Source of the DNA: Bacillus sp. M6-12
GTDB taxonomy: Bacteria > Bacillota > Bacilli > Bacillales > DSM-1321
DNA length: 58,147 nt
Direction: 5' to 3'
NCBI RefSeq assembly: GCF_002860285.1
Contig: NZ_PGVF01000028.1
Span: forward strand, 1-58,147
The number at the start of each line of letters is the position of its first letter. The first letter of the stretch is position 1. The notes under the pieces were generated by a model. It worked only from the letters and a program-made list of their open reading frames with translations. It did not search any database and was not told the origin of the DNA. The translations under genes were made by a program, and so were the position numbers. This document shows, piece after piece, positions 1 through 7,902 of the stretch.

Positions 1-159
1 TAGTTTTGAAGGAACAACGTTTCTTCAAAAAAAATTAAGATTTGTCAGGACCGAGAGATTCGAGGAAGCGACTGAGCGAATGACGCAGCGTATTTACATA
101 CGTGAGGAATGAGTGAGGGAAGCTGACGAAGAAGGTCGATGGTCATCACAAATCGCATG
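1..159 (+). other. 23S-5S rRNA spacer (partial)
   Basis: This lies directly upstream of the 5S rRNA gene and is read as the 3' part of a 23S-5S spacer; no 23S sequence is visible. It holds an 8-bp hairpin (TTTTGAAG at 4-11 with CTTCAAAA at 23-30), a strikingly purine-rich block at about 49-135, and a small CGTAT/ATACG hairpin near 89-102. Spacer identity is inferred from position. Confidence 0.6.
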
Positions 160-275
<116 letters not shown>

Positions 276-280
276 AAACG

Positions 281-311
281 AACGATCAGCTGAAAAGCTG
301 GTCGTTTTTTT
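281..311 (+). terminator. rrn operon terminator
   Basis: A 10-bp stem (acgatcagct / agctggtcgt, one G-T pair) with a GAAA-type loop is followed by seven T residues, 6 nt after the 5S gene. It is a canonical Rho-independent terminator for the rRNA operon. Confidence 0.9.
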
Positions 312-640
312 GCGTTCTTTTTAATAATTTTGGTGTTTTTTATAAAAACTTTTACAGAAAAACAAGGATACTTTGTAACGGATTTGAATGCAAGTTCTGA
401 TATATCTAATACTCAGCAGCAGATGAGGGTAAGTTGAAAATGAAATTTCGTCCGAAACTCCGATTAATTTAGCCAAATGGTTAAAGGCAACGCTTCCCGG
501 GTAAAGAGTGCATCGTCTCCGTTTCCCACTCAAGCCTTTTACTTTTCACATACAAATAGCAGTGAAATTAGAGCGCACGATAACCATTTTAAAAATACTT
601 TGATACTTTTTAAAAACTTCACCATAGACATACACACAGT
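312..640. other. intergenic stretch without recognised gene
   Basis: Between the rrn terminator and the gin promoter candidate I see no convincing gene: the short open frames lack good ribosome binding sites and overlap one another. No RNA gene or repeat was recognised. Confidence 0.5.
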
Positions 641-646
641 TTGGTT

Positions 647-676
647 GTATTACATACATTATTAAAGGAGAATAAT
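647..676 (+). promoter_or_regulatory. possible forespore (sigma-F/G-type) promoter of gin
   Basis: GTATT (647-651), a 15-nt spacer, and GGAGAATAAT (667-676) partly fit the sigma-F pattern (GYWTA, then GGnRAnAnTW). csfB is known as a sigma-F/sigma-G gene in B. subtilis, which supports looking here, but the -10 has mismatches, so this is tentative. Confidence 0.3.
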
Positions 677-751
677 GGGTGGTTAAAAAATTCATAAAAT
701 TGTATACAATGACAGGTTCCCGGAAAGAATAAGGGCATGGAGGTGGAAAGG

Positions 752-955
752 GTGGAAACAACAGCTGCTGTAAGAAAAGTTGGTGAAACCTGTATCATTT
801 GTGAACAATCCAAGCTATTAGGCATACATCTATATACATCTTTTATTTGCGGAGATTGTGAAAAGGAAATGGTTAGGACCGAAACAAATGATCCGCAGTA
901 TCGATATTATTTAAAAAAACTTAAAAAGGTGAACACACCAGAGATTTATTCTTAG
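752..955 (+). CDS. csfB: anti-sigma factor Gin (CsfB)
   Basis: Small zinc-binding anti-sigma factor; the family blocks sigma-G (and sigma-E) activity at the wrong time or compartment during sporulation. The 67-residue product has two Cys-x2-Cys pairs (residues 14-17 and 33-36) around the typical 'GIHLYTSFIC' segment. The start is taken as GTG 752, because GGAGGTGG at 739-746 is a well placed ribosome binding site for it; an in-frame ATG at 737 lies in front of that site. It is monocistronic, followed directly by a terminator, and sits after the rrn operon as in B. subtilis. There xpaC and yaaN follow; they are absent here. Confidence 0.9.
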   Translation: METTAAVRKVGETCIICEQSKLLGIHLYTSFICGDCEKEMVRTETNDPQYRYYLKKLKKVNTPEIYS

Positions 956-979
956 AAGGGTTCTTAGAATCCTTTTTTT
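955..979 (+). terminator. terminator after csfB
   Basis: GGGTTC (958-963), a 3-nt loop and GAATCC (967-972) form a stem extended by A-T pairs, followed by seven T residues. The stem begins at the csfB stop codon. Confidence 0.75.
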
Positions 980-1093
980 AGTTTCCGGACAATTTAAGGT
1001 TATTGCTGGGTTTTCACCAATCGCCAATAGTGTGTTTCTCTTAACGAAACTCTGGTAAAATAATCGGGACGACATAATGTAAGGAAGATGAAG

Positions 1094-2521
1094 ATGAATC
1101 AGGACAGGGCGCCTTTATATGAGGCATTGCTGCGGCATGTTGAGAAAAGACCAATCTCTTTCCATGTTCCGGGTCATAAAAATGGAAAGGTCTTTCAGAA
1201 GGAGGGACACGCTTTTTTTGAGAATATCCTTCAATTAGATGCAACTGAATTATCAGGTCTTGATGATCTTCATTCACCTGAGGGCCCTATATTGGAATCA
1301 CAGAAGCTGTTAGCTGGTTTTTATGGCGCAAAGGAAAGTTTTTTCTTAGTGAATGGAAGTAGTTCGGGAAATATAGCTATGATTCTCGCCGCCTGTAATG
1401 AAGGAGAAACCGTTCTGGTACAGCGAAATTGCCATAAATCAATCTTGCATGGTTTAATGCTGGCTAATGTAAGTCCGGTATACCTGGAGCCTGATTATTA
1501 TGAAGAGTGGGGCTTTGCTGGAGGGGTATCTCACCAAACGGTAACAGAAGCAGCAGCTTTATATCCGGAGGCGAAGGCTCTAATTTTGACATACCCCAAT
1601 TATTACGGGGTAAGTGAAGATATCTCTAAAATAATTGCGTATGCTCATAGAAAAGGTTTAATTGTGTTGGTGGATGAGGCACATGGAGCCCATTTTGCAC
1701 TAGGAGCTCCTTTTCCAATTTCGTCACTAACCGCAGGCGCGGATGTGGTCGTTCATTCAGCTCATAAGACACTTCCTGCAATGACAATGGGTTCGTATTT
1801 ACATATCAATGGGGAGCAGATTGATTCAGAAAAAATACGTTTTTTCCTCCAGATGCTTCAGTCAAGCAGTCCCTCTTATCCAATTATGGCTTCGCTTGAT
1901 CTTGCCAGGAAATTCGCGGCTGCCTATAGGGAAAATGACAAGCTGGATTTTATGGAAGCGAGCACCTGTCTAAGAAAACAGCTTTTAGGAATTCCGGGAA
2001 TCAAGCTTTTTAAAAATGATAGCCTCAGTCATGATCCTTTAAAAATTACCCTTCAGGCAGAGGGTATAACAGGGTACAAGTTTCAAAGATTGCTTGAAGA
2101 AAAGGGAATATTTTCGGAGATGGCGGATTTAAGGAATGTTTTATTTGTTTTGCCATTATCATTAAAAAACTTTCCGCTTACAGACACTATTGAACGAGTA
2201 ACAGAGACTCTAATGGCTGCAGGAAAAGACGAGGAGATCTCCAGCGTAGCTTACCCTTATAAAACTGTTGCGGTTTCTAAGCCTGTATTTACATATAAGG
2301 AAATGAAACAAAAACAAAAAAGAAGGGTATCTTTAGCTGATTGCAAAGGACAGTTTATTGCAGAAATGATCATTCCTTACCCGCCGGGAATTCCGTTATT
2401 TATGCCTGGAGAAAGGATCGATGAAGGCAAGATGAGATATCTGCAAGACCTAATGAAAGCAGGATCCAGATTTCATGGCGGTGAAGCTTTATCAGATGGG
2501 AAGTTATTGATTTTTGAATAA
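1094..2521 (+). CDS. yaaO: PLP-dependent Orn/Lys/Arg decarboxylase family protein YaaO
   Basis: Fold-type I pyridoxal-phosphate enzyme of the ornithine/lysine/arginine decarboxylase family (475 aa). It has the N-terminal 'FHVPGHKNG' segment, the cofactor aspartate in 'DEAHGAHF' (about residue 194) and the Schiff-base lysine in 'HSAHKTLPAM' (Lys about 225), and a small C-terminal domain with 'PYPPGIPLFMPGE'. The B. subtilis ortholog is annotated as a putative lysine or arginine decarboxylase; the substrate cannot be told from sequence. ATG 1094 is preferred over ATG 1088, since AAGGAAG at 1081-1087 abuts the latter. It lies 63 bp before tmk, with no terminator between, so co-transcription is likely. 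Confidence 0.88.
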   Translation: MNQDRAPLYEALLRHVEKRPISFHVPGHKNGKVFQKEGHAFFENILQLDATELSGLDDLHSPEGPILESQKLLAGFYGAKESFFLVNGSSSGNIAMILAACNEGETVLVQRNCHKSILHGLMLANVSPVYLEPDYYEEWGFAGGVSHQTVTEAAALYPEAKALILTYPNYYGVSEDISKIIAYAHRKGLIVLVDEAHGAHFALGAPFPISSLTAGADVVVHSAHKTLPAMTMGSYLHINGEQIDSEKIRFFLQMLQSSSPSYPIMASLDLARKFAAAYRENDKLDFMEASTCLRKQLLGIPGIKLFKNDSLSHDPLKITLQAEGITGYKFQRLLEEKGIFSEMADLRNVLFVLPLSLKNFPLTDTIERVTETLMAAGKDEEISSVAYPYKTVAVSKPVFTYKEMKQKQKRRVSLADCKGQFIAEMIIPYPPGIPLFMPGERIDEGKMRYLQDLMKAGSRFHGGEALSDGKLLIFE

Positions 2522-2584
2522 TTCAGACCTTGATGTATTGAAATCATGTATACTGAAACGGATATATAAGTTGGGGGTTACATA

Positions 2585-3226
2585 ATGAAACAAGGAATAT
2601 TTATCACAGCTGAGGGACCTGATGGCGCGGGAAAGACGACTGTGTTACAGAAAACTTGCGAATTCCTTGAAGGCCAGGGCTATAATGTTCTGCTGACCCG
2701 GGAGCCTGGGGGCATTCCCATTTCTGAGCAGATTCGGCACGTTATTTTAAATAAGCAAAACACAGAAATGGATGGCAGAACCGAAGCTCTGTTGTATGCA
2801 GCTGCGAGAAGGCAGCATTTGGTGGAAAGAGTTAAGCCAGCTATCGAGCAGGGGAAAATAGTTCTATGTGATCGATTTATCGACAGCTCGCTCGCCTACC
2901 AAGGACATGCACGGGGTCTGGGAATTGATGAAGTTTACAGTATAAATCAGTTTGCAATTGAAGGATTTTTGCCGGATGCCACCTTATTTTTCGATATTGA
3001 ACCTGAAGAAGGGTTAAAACGGATTCAAAACAGCGGTGTCAGGGAAGTAAACAGATTGGACCTGGAGAAGCTGGAATTTCATAAGAAGGTTAGGGAAGGA
3101 TACTTTCTTGTAATGAAGAAAGACCCAAGCCGTTTTCAAGTTATCAACGCCAGGGAGCAATTAGAGAATGTCCTGGAGCAGACAAAAACGAAAATGCTGG
3201 ACATCATCAGCCGAAAAATTCAATGA
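2585..3226 (+). CDS. tmk: thymidylate kinase
   Basis: Phosphorylates dTMP to dTDP with ATP in dTTP synthesis. The 213-aa length is usual. Visible motifs are the P-loop 'GPDGAGKTT' (residues 11-19), the 'DRF' motif with its acidic/arginine pair (Asp96-Arg97) in 'CDRFIDSSLAYQG', and the C-terminal lid region ('EVNRLDLEKLEFHKKVREGY'). It starts at ATG after a GGGGGT ribosome binding site. A terminator overlaps its stop codon, ending the yaaO-tmk unit. Confidence 0.97.
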   Translation: MKQGIFITAEGPDGAGKTTVLQKTCEFLEGQGYNVLLTREPGGIPISEQIRHVILNKQNTEMDGRTEALLYAAARRQHLVERVKPAIEQGKIVLCDRFIDSSLAYQGHARGLGIDEVYSINQFAIEGFLPDATLFFDIEPEEGLKRIQNSGVREVNRLDLEKLEFHKKVREGYFLVMKKDPSRFQVINAREQLENVLEQTKTKMLDIISRKIQ

Positions 3227-3255
3227 TCTCTGCCGTCTATGGCAGGGATTTTTTT
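3226..3255 (+). terminator. terminator after tmk
   Basis: A 9-bp stem (atctctgcc / ggcagggat, one G-T pair), 6-nt loop and T run; the stem starts on the last base of the tmk stop codon. Confidence 0.85.
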
Positions 3256-3482
3256 AGTTAATACTGGTGCACTTGAGCATCCATCCTCTGTCAGGGCCGA
3301 TTGCGCATTTTAGTTTATTCCAACATATACTGATAGCCAAAGCAGGAATCCGGGCAGATAAAAAGGACATGAAATTACGGCGAACCTTGTGGATATAATC
3401 TTTTATTCGCACCCAAATGTACCTGTTCTTCATTATTTAAAAGGAATATGCCTGATTAGCCTCTGTTTTGGGTAAAAATAAT

Positions 3483-3491
3483 TGTTATAAT
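3483..3491 (+). promoter_or_regulatory. extended -10 promoter of darA operon
   Basis: TGTTATAAT is a perfect extended -10 element. No good -35 is seen 17 bp upstream. It is 47 bp before the darA start, and likely drives darA-yaaR-holB-ricT-yabA. The rest of 3256-3480 shows no gene. Confidence 0.55.
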
Positions 3492-3538
3492 AGAAATAAC
3501 AGAGTAAACGGAATCTTATAATTGGAGGGAATAGACAG

Positions 3539-3868
3539 ATGAAAATGATCATTGCGGTTGTACAGGATAAAGATAGCAACAAATTATCAAATGCTTTGGT
3601 GGAACATAACTTCAGGGCCACAAAGCTGGCAACAACCGGAGGTTTCTTGAAAGCAGGAAATACGACCTTTATGATTGGTACGGATGATATTCGCGTTGAT
3701 AAGGCACTTCAGATTATCAAGGAAAATTGCCAGTCCCGTGACCAGCTGGTGGCTCCTGTGTCTCCGATGGGAGGAAATGCTGACTCTTACGTTCCGTATC
3801 CGGTACAAGTGGAAGTTGGCGGCGCGACGGTGTTTGTATTGCCTATTGAGAATTTCCTTCAATTTTAA
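3539..3868 (+). CDS. darA: cyclic di-AMP receptor, PII-like (DarA)
   Basis: PII-like trimeric protein that binds cyclic di-AMP in Firmicutes (B. subtilis YaaQ/DarA); its downstream target is not settled. The 109-aa product is nearly colinear with the family, including the nucleotide-contacting stretches 'TTGGFLKAGNTTFMIG' and 'PMGGNADSYVPYP'. The ribosome binding site is GGAGGG, 9 nt before ATG. First gene of a compact run (darA, yaaR, holB, ricT, yabA) with gaps of 14 bp or less, behind an extended -10 promoter. Confidence 0.93.
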   Translation: MKMIIAVVQDKDSNKLSNALVEHNFRATKLATTGGFLKAGNTTFMIGTDDIRVDKALQIIKENCQSRDQLVAPVSPMGGNADSYVPYPVQVEVGGATVFVLPIENFLQF

Positions 3869-3882
3869 GGATGTGCTGTTAA

Positions 3883-4323
3883 ATGAAAATTAATCAGGAA
3901 GTGCATGTAAAAGTAGATAAACCTAGGACCGATGCAAAACAGCTTTCGGGCGGTAATATTAGGTTCCAAGAGATGGTGCAGAAACAAGACCAAAAGATGC
4001 AATATGATGTTTTAAATAAATTGTTGGTAGATATAGAAGGAGCAGGAGAAAGGCTCGCCCGTTCCCGGACATTTAAGGACCTTGCAAAATTCAAAATGCT
4101 CGTAAAAAGATTTGTTCGCGAAGCGGTGGATTTTGGAATGGAGCTTAAACAATCAAACAGCTGGAATCAATTTGGCCAAAACCGGCCTTTAAAAACTGTG
4201 GAAACGATTGACGGAAAATTAGTCGAGATGACCGAAGAAGTAGTCAACAAGGAAAAAAGTTCAATTGATATTCTAAATAAAATCGGTGAAATAAAGGGAC
4301 TTCTTATTAATTTATACACTTAA
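3883..4323 (+). CDS. yaaR: YaaR family protein (DUF327)
   Basis: 146-aa soluble, mostly helical, charged protein of the YaaR family, function unknown as far as I know. It lacks a signal peptide, membrane segment or Cys/His cluster. Position between darA and holB is conserved in bacilli. It ends 14 bp before the chosen holB start, suggesting translational coupling. I assign only the family. Confidence 0.85.
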   Translation: MKINQEVHVKVDKPRTDAKQLSGGNIRFQEMVQKQDQKMQYDVLNKLLVDIEGAGERLARSRTFKDLAKFKMLVKRFVREAVDFGMELKQSNSWNQFGQNRPLKTVETIDGKLVEMTEEVVNKEKSSIDILNKIGEIKGLLINLYT

Positions 4324-4337
4324 GCGAGATGATTTTT

Positions 4338-5345
4338 ATGACAGGAAATTGGAGAGATCTCCAGGAAATTCAGCCTGAGATTTTAAATATGATAAGAAGC
4401 ACTATGATAAAGAACCGGGTCGCTCATGCGTACCTTTTAGAAGGAGAAAAGGGTACTGGCAAACATGAAGTGGCCCAGCTGTTTTCTAAGAGTCTGTTAT
4501 GCTTGGAATTAATTGATGGATATATGCCCTGTGAACACTGTGTAAACTGCAGACGGATTACAAGCGGCAATCACCCAGATGTCCATATTGTAGAGCCGGA
4601 TGGGTTATCAATCAAAAAAGAACAAATTAAAAGCTTGCAGGATGAGTTTTCGAAAAAAAGTGTCGAGTCCAAAAGAAAGATATATACAATCGTCCATGCT
4701 GATAAAATGTCTGTTAATGCAGCAAACAGTTTATTGAAATTTCTGGAAGAACCGCATGCAGACACTATTGCTTTATTGATTACCGAACAGGTACAGCGGA
4801 TGCTGCCTACAATCCTTTCCCGCTGCCAGGCGTTGACGTTTAAGCCTTTGTCTCCCCAAAGGCTTAAAGAAAAACTGGTTGAAAACGGAGTCGATCCTCA
4901 AACTTCATCAATTATTTCCCACTTAACTCATAGTTTTGAAGAAGGTTTGCAATGGAGCGCAGAAGAATGGTTTGCACAAGCCCAAAAAATAGTGTTAAAA
5001 TTATATGAAATGCAGAGGCAAAATCCTTTGAAGGCACTGCTGTATCTTCAGGAGGAATGGTTTTTGCATTTTAAAGATAAAGAACAGCTGGACCGTGGTC
5101 TTGATCTATTACTTCTTATCTATAAAGATTTACTATACATTCAGTTGGACAAGCCAAATCTTGTGATTTTCCGAAATAACATTGGTGAATATGAATCTCA
5201 CGCTCTCCATATTTCCCAGAAGCGCCTGGCAGACAAAATGGGCTTTATTTTGGAAGCGAAGAGGAAGCTGATGTCCAATACAAATCCACAGCTGTTGATG
5301 GAACAGCTTGTGCTGAATTTGCAGGAGGGATCATCATTTGTATGA
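4338..5345 (+). CDS. holB: DNA polymerase III subunit delta'
   Basis: Clamp-loader delta' subunit of the replicative polymerase. The 335-aa product has an AAA+ fold with a P-loop-like 'GEKGTGKHE' (residues 36-44), a four-cysteine zinc module (Cys 55, 65, 68, 71), 'NSLLKFLEEP', and an 'LSRCQ' sensor segment. ATG 4338 is preferred to ATG 4329 because 'MTGNWRDLQE' aligns with the family N-terminus. It overlaps ricT by 8 bp. Confidence 0.93.
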   Translation: MTGNWRDLQEIQPEILNMIRSTMIKNRVAHAYLLEGEKGTGKHEVAQLFSKSLLCLELIDGYMPCEHCVNCRRITSGNHPDVHIVEPDGLSIKKEQIKSLQDEFSKKSVESKRKIYTIVHADKMSVNAANSLLKFLEEPHADTIALLITEQVQRMLPTILSRCQALTFKPLSPQRLKEKLVENGVDPQTSSIISHLTHSFEEGLQWSAEEWFAQAQKIVLKLYEMQRQNPLKALLYLQEEWFLHFKDKEQLDRGLDLLLLIYKDLLYIQLDKPNLVIFRNNIGEYESHALHISQKRLADKMGFILEAKRKLMSNTNPQLLMEQLVLNLQEGSSFV

Positions 5346-6168
5346 TGTTGTAGGAGTCCGCTTTAAGAAAGCGGGCAAGATATACTACTTTGACCCGGGC
5401 GACTTAATCATACCAAAGGATGAGTATGTTATCGTGGAAACTGTCCGCGGTGTAGAGTTTGGAAAGGTTGTGACAGCCCGCAAACAAGTAGGTGACAACG
5501 ATGTTGTTCTGCCATTGAAAAAGGTGCTCCGAATTGCGGATGTGAAAGACCGATTGATTGTGGAAGAAAATAAAACTGCTGCACAGGAAGCGTACGAAAC
5601 GTGCTGCCAGAAGGTTGAATCACATCAATTGGATATGAAGCTGGTAGATGTTGAATATACATTTGACCGGAATAAGGTCATTTTCTACTTTACAGCGGAT
5701 GGGCGTGTTGACTTCCGGGAACTGGTGAAGGACCTGGCCTCCATTTTCCGGACCCGTATTGAGCTGCGCCAAATCGGTGTACGTGATGAGGCAAAAATGC
5801 TTGGGGGAATTGGGCCATGCGGCAGGATGCTATGCTGTTCTACATTTCTTGGCGATTTTGAACCAGTTTCCATTAAAATGGCTAAAGATCAGAACCTTTC
5901 CCTGAACCCGACCAAAATATCCGGGCTTTGCGGCCGCTTAATGTGCTGCTTAAAGTATGAAAATGATGAATATGAAAGTGCGAAGGAAGAACTTCCTGAT
6001 CTGGGTGAATATATTGATACCCCTAATGGAAAAGGCAAGGTAGTAGGGCTTAATATTCTAGAACGAGTGCTTCAGGTTGAAATCATCGAACAAGAAAGAG
6101 TATTAGAGTATACTTTAGATGAGATTCTAAAAGAGGGAGCCATATCTATTCAAGCCACAGATTATTAA
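5338..6168 (+). CDS. ricT: RicT/YaaT, iron-sulfur regulatory protein
   Basis: PSP1-domain protein. In B. subtilis RicT forms the RicA-RicF-RicT (Y) complex, carrying [4Fe-4S] clusters, that assists RNase Y maturation of selected mRNAs and affects Spo0A phosphorylation. The cysteine signatures 'GPCGRMLCC' (Cys 161, 166, 167) and 'GLCGRLMCC' (Cys 198, 203, 204) are intact. 276 aa. Start is TTG 5338, 9 nt after an AGGAGG-type site located inside holB; the N-terminus 'MYDVVGVRFKKAG' matches the family. Confidence 0.94.
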   Translation: MYDVVGVRFKKAGKIYYFDPGDLIIPKDEYVIVETVRGVEFGKVVTARKQVGDNDVVLPLKKVLRIADVKDRLIVEENKTAAQEAYETCCQKVESHQLDMKLVDVEYTFDRNKVIFYFTADGRVDFRELVKDLASIFRTRIELRQIGVRDEAKMLGGIGPCGRMLCCSTFLGDFEPVSIKMAKDQNLSLNPTKISGLCGRLMCCLKYENDEYESAKEELPDLGEYIDTPNGKGKVVGLNILERVLQVEIIEQERVLEYTLDEILKEGAISIQATDY

Positions 6169-6181
6169 GGTGGTGAAGAGC

Positions 6182-6550
6182 GTGGATAAAAAAGAAGTCT
6201 TTGATTCAGTAACGAATATGGAAGCCCAGATTGGGCATTTATATCAGCAGCTTGGAGCACTGAAACAGCATTTAGCTGAAATCCTTGAAGAGAATAATTC
6301 ACTAAAGCTTGAAAACGATAATCTGCGCAGACGATTAGATCAAGATAGGGTGAACGGCTCTGTACAAAAGGATGAAAAGAAACAGAAACAGGGTAACCGT
6401 AAAGGCAATAAATCGGTGGATATCGGGGAAGGATATGATAATCTTGCCCGCCTATACCAGGAAGGCTTTCATATCTGCAATCTTCAATTTGGAAGTCCCA
6501 GGAAAGATGGGGATTGCATGTTTTGCTTATCCTTTTTAAATAAAAAATAA
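6182..6550 (+). CDS. yabA: replication initiation control protein YabA
   Basis: Negative regulator of replication initiation that links DnaA and the DnaN clamp in B. subtilis. The 122-aa product has an N-terminal leucine-rich coiled coil (about residues 5-55), a polar linker, and a C-terminal zinc module with His97, Cys99, Cys112 and Cys115. The start is taken as GTG 6182, preceded by AAGGTGGTGA; the family begins 'MDKKE', and a longer reading from GTG 6170 would bury that site. Last gene of the darA run, followed by a large terminator hairpin. Confidence 0.94.
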   Translation: MDKKEVFDSVTNMEAQIGHLYQQLGALKQHLAEILEENNSLKLENDNLRRRLDQDRVNGSVQKDEKKQKQGNRKGNKSVDIGEGYDNLARLYQEGFHICNLQFGSPRKDGDCMFCLSFLNKK

Positions 6551-6556
6551 TTCAGG

Positions 6557-6626
6557 GCTGGCTCTAGGGAAGAGTCCCGCTCCTTCAACGTGAAGGAGAA
6601 GGGACCGCTCCATAGCCAGCTTTTTT
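6557..6626 (+). terminator. large branched terminator after yabA
   Basis: Outer arms GCTGGCT (6557-6563) and AGCCAGC (6614-6620) enclose a second hairpin (GTCCC...GGGAC around CTCCTTCA/TGAAGGAG) and are followed by six T residues. It is longer than ordinary terminators in this window. Confidence 0.8.
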
Positions 6627-6634
6627 AACCTGAC

Positions 6635-6832
6635 AAGAAAGTATAACTTTTTTAACAAGTACAGATGTTTTGCTCCAGCGCCCAGCCCCGACGCACACGA
6701 CGTGCGAGTGCAGGCGTTGCCACAGGACAGGGAATGATTCGGAAGCGATACCTCGCACGAAACAAAGGTCAGCTTTGTGAGGACGTGGCGACCTTAGCCG
6801 GTCTTCCTCTTCCAAGGGCGCTTACGATTTTC
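6635..6832 (+). repeat. mosaic intergenic repeat, copy A
   Basis: Begins with AGAAAGTATAAC plus a T tract, then GCTCCAGCGCCC, and ends with GGGCGCTTACGATTTTC. The closing arms AGCGCCC (6677-6683) and GGGCGCT (6816-6822) are perfect complements. An internal hairpin pairs ACAAAG (6762-6767) with CTTTGT (6773-6778), extended by CCTC/GAGG. Related copies lie at 16234, 25051 and 36507. It ends about 30 bp before the trmN6 ribosome binding site. Confidence 0.85.
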
Positions 6833-6881
6833 TTAGTCCAGAAAGTAATACATAGATGTATGACAGGAGGTCGAAGTCAGA

Positions 6882-7628
6882 TTGATGGTTGAGCTTAAAG
6901 GAGATGAGCGGCTAGATTATTTGCTGGCAGAGGAATTGAGAATCATCCAGAGCCCCACTGTGTTCTCTTTTTCCCTGGATGCCGTTTTGCTTTCCCGATT
7001 TGTACAGGTCCCGATACAAAAGGGTAAGCTGATTGATTTATGTTCGGGCAACGGAGTGGTTCCTCTTTTGTTGAGCACGCGCACCAAAGGAAACATTAGC
7101 GGCATAGAAATTCAGGAAAGGCTCTATGATATGGCGCAAAGAAGTGTGCAATACAATAAGCTTTCCGAAAAAATTAACATGATTCACGGTGATATTAAGG
7201 AAATGCCCCAAAAGCTCGGTCATGGAAAATATGAAGTTGTAACCTGCAATCCCCCTTATTTTCCAACTCCATCAAGTGATGAAATAAATCTGAATGAACA
7301 TCTGGCCATTGCTAGGCATGAAATTTTGTGTACCTTAGAGGATGTCATTCAGGTAAGCAGCCAGCTGCTTCGCCAGGGTGGAAAGGCTGCATTTGTTCAT
7401 CGTCCAGGAAGATTAATGGATATTTTAAGCTTAATGAAGAAATATCGAATTGAACCAAAGCGGTTGCAGTTTGTCTATCCGAAACTGTCGAAAGAATCTA
7501 ATACCATCCTTATTGAGGGAATCAAGGATGGAAAACCTGATCTGAAAATACTGCCGCCGCTAATTGTCTATAATGAGCACAATGAATATACACCTGATAT
7601 ACGTAAGATATTATATGGCGATGAATAA
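6882..7628 (+). CDS. trmN6: tRNA1(Val) (adenine-N6)-methyltransferase family protein
   Basis: Class I SAM-dependent methyltransferase, ortholog of B. subtilis YabB and related to E. coli TrmN6, which modifies A37 of tRNA-Val. The 248-aa product shows the SAM-binding 'DLCSGNGVVPLL' and the amino-methyltransferase motif 'NPPY' (residues 123-126). Start is TTG 6882 or the next codon, ATG 6885; AGGAGG at 6865-6870 is 11 or 14 nt upstream. The coding frame overlaps yazA. Exact tRNA target in this organism is inferred. Confidence 0.88.
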   Translation: MMVELKGDERLDYLLAEELRIIQSPTVFSFSLDAVLLSRFVQVPIQKGKLIDLCSGNGVVPLLLSTRTKGNISGIEIQERLYDMAQRSVQYNKLSEKINMIHGDIKEMPQKLGHGKYEVVTCNPPYFPTPSSDEINLNEHLAIARHEILCTLEDVIQVSSQLLRQGGKAAFVHRPGRLMDILSLMKKYRIEPKRLQFVYPKLSKESNTILIEGIKDGKPDLKILPPLIVYNEHNEYTPDIRKILYGDE

Positions 7629-7902
7629 ACACTTTTTTTATGTATTGCGATGCAGGGATGGCAGTCTATATGCGGGTTATACAAATGACTTGTCTAAAAG
7701 AATAAGTCTGCATAATGCGGGAAAAGCGGCAAAGTATACACGCGGCAGGGGACCTGTTGAACTCGTTTTTTCTAAAGAGTTTCCTTCTAAAACAGAAGCT
7801 ATGAAAGCGGAGTATCGATTTAAACAGTTAAGAAGGCCGATTAAGTTAGAATTTATTGAGAAGGAGTCGGATTTTTTCAATGTGGCAGCAGAAGAGCTTT
7901 GA
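7615..7902 (+). CDS. yazA: GIY-YIG nuclease superfamily protein YazA
   Basis: 95-aa single-domain GIY-YIG protein of the UPF0213 (YhbQ/YazA) family: the motif appears as 'FYVLRCRDGSLYAGYT', followed by the conserved 'AAKYTRGRGPVELV' and a glutamate in the helix 'KTEAMKAEYRFKQL'. Biological role is unsettled. Start could be ATG 7615 or 7621; no strong ribosome binding site is seen, so coupling to trmN6 (overlap 14 bp) is likely. Overlaps rsmI by 23 bp. Confidence 0.85.
   Translation: MAMNKHFFYVLRCRDGSLYAGYTNDLSKRISLHNAGKAAKYTRGRGPVELVFSKEFPSKTEAMKAEYRFKQLRRPIKLEFIEKESDFFNVAAEEL

Noticed and set aside
737..751. ATG 737 as the csfB start
   Set aside because: The Shine-Dalgarno GGAGGTGG lies downstream of it, properly placed for GTG 752.
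6665..6892. Open frames across repeat copies A, B (16192-16437) and D (36495-36719); B and D share a 'SHETKRQL.ED.L.STFL' peptide
   Set aside because: The similarity follows from DNA repeat identity. The frames have different starts and ends, no ribosome binding sites, and copies C and E do not keep the frame.
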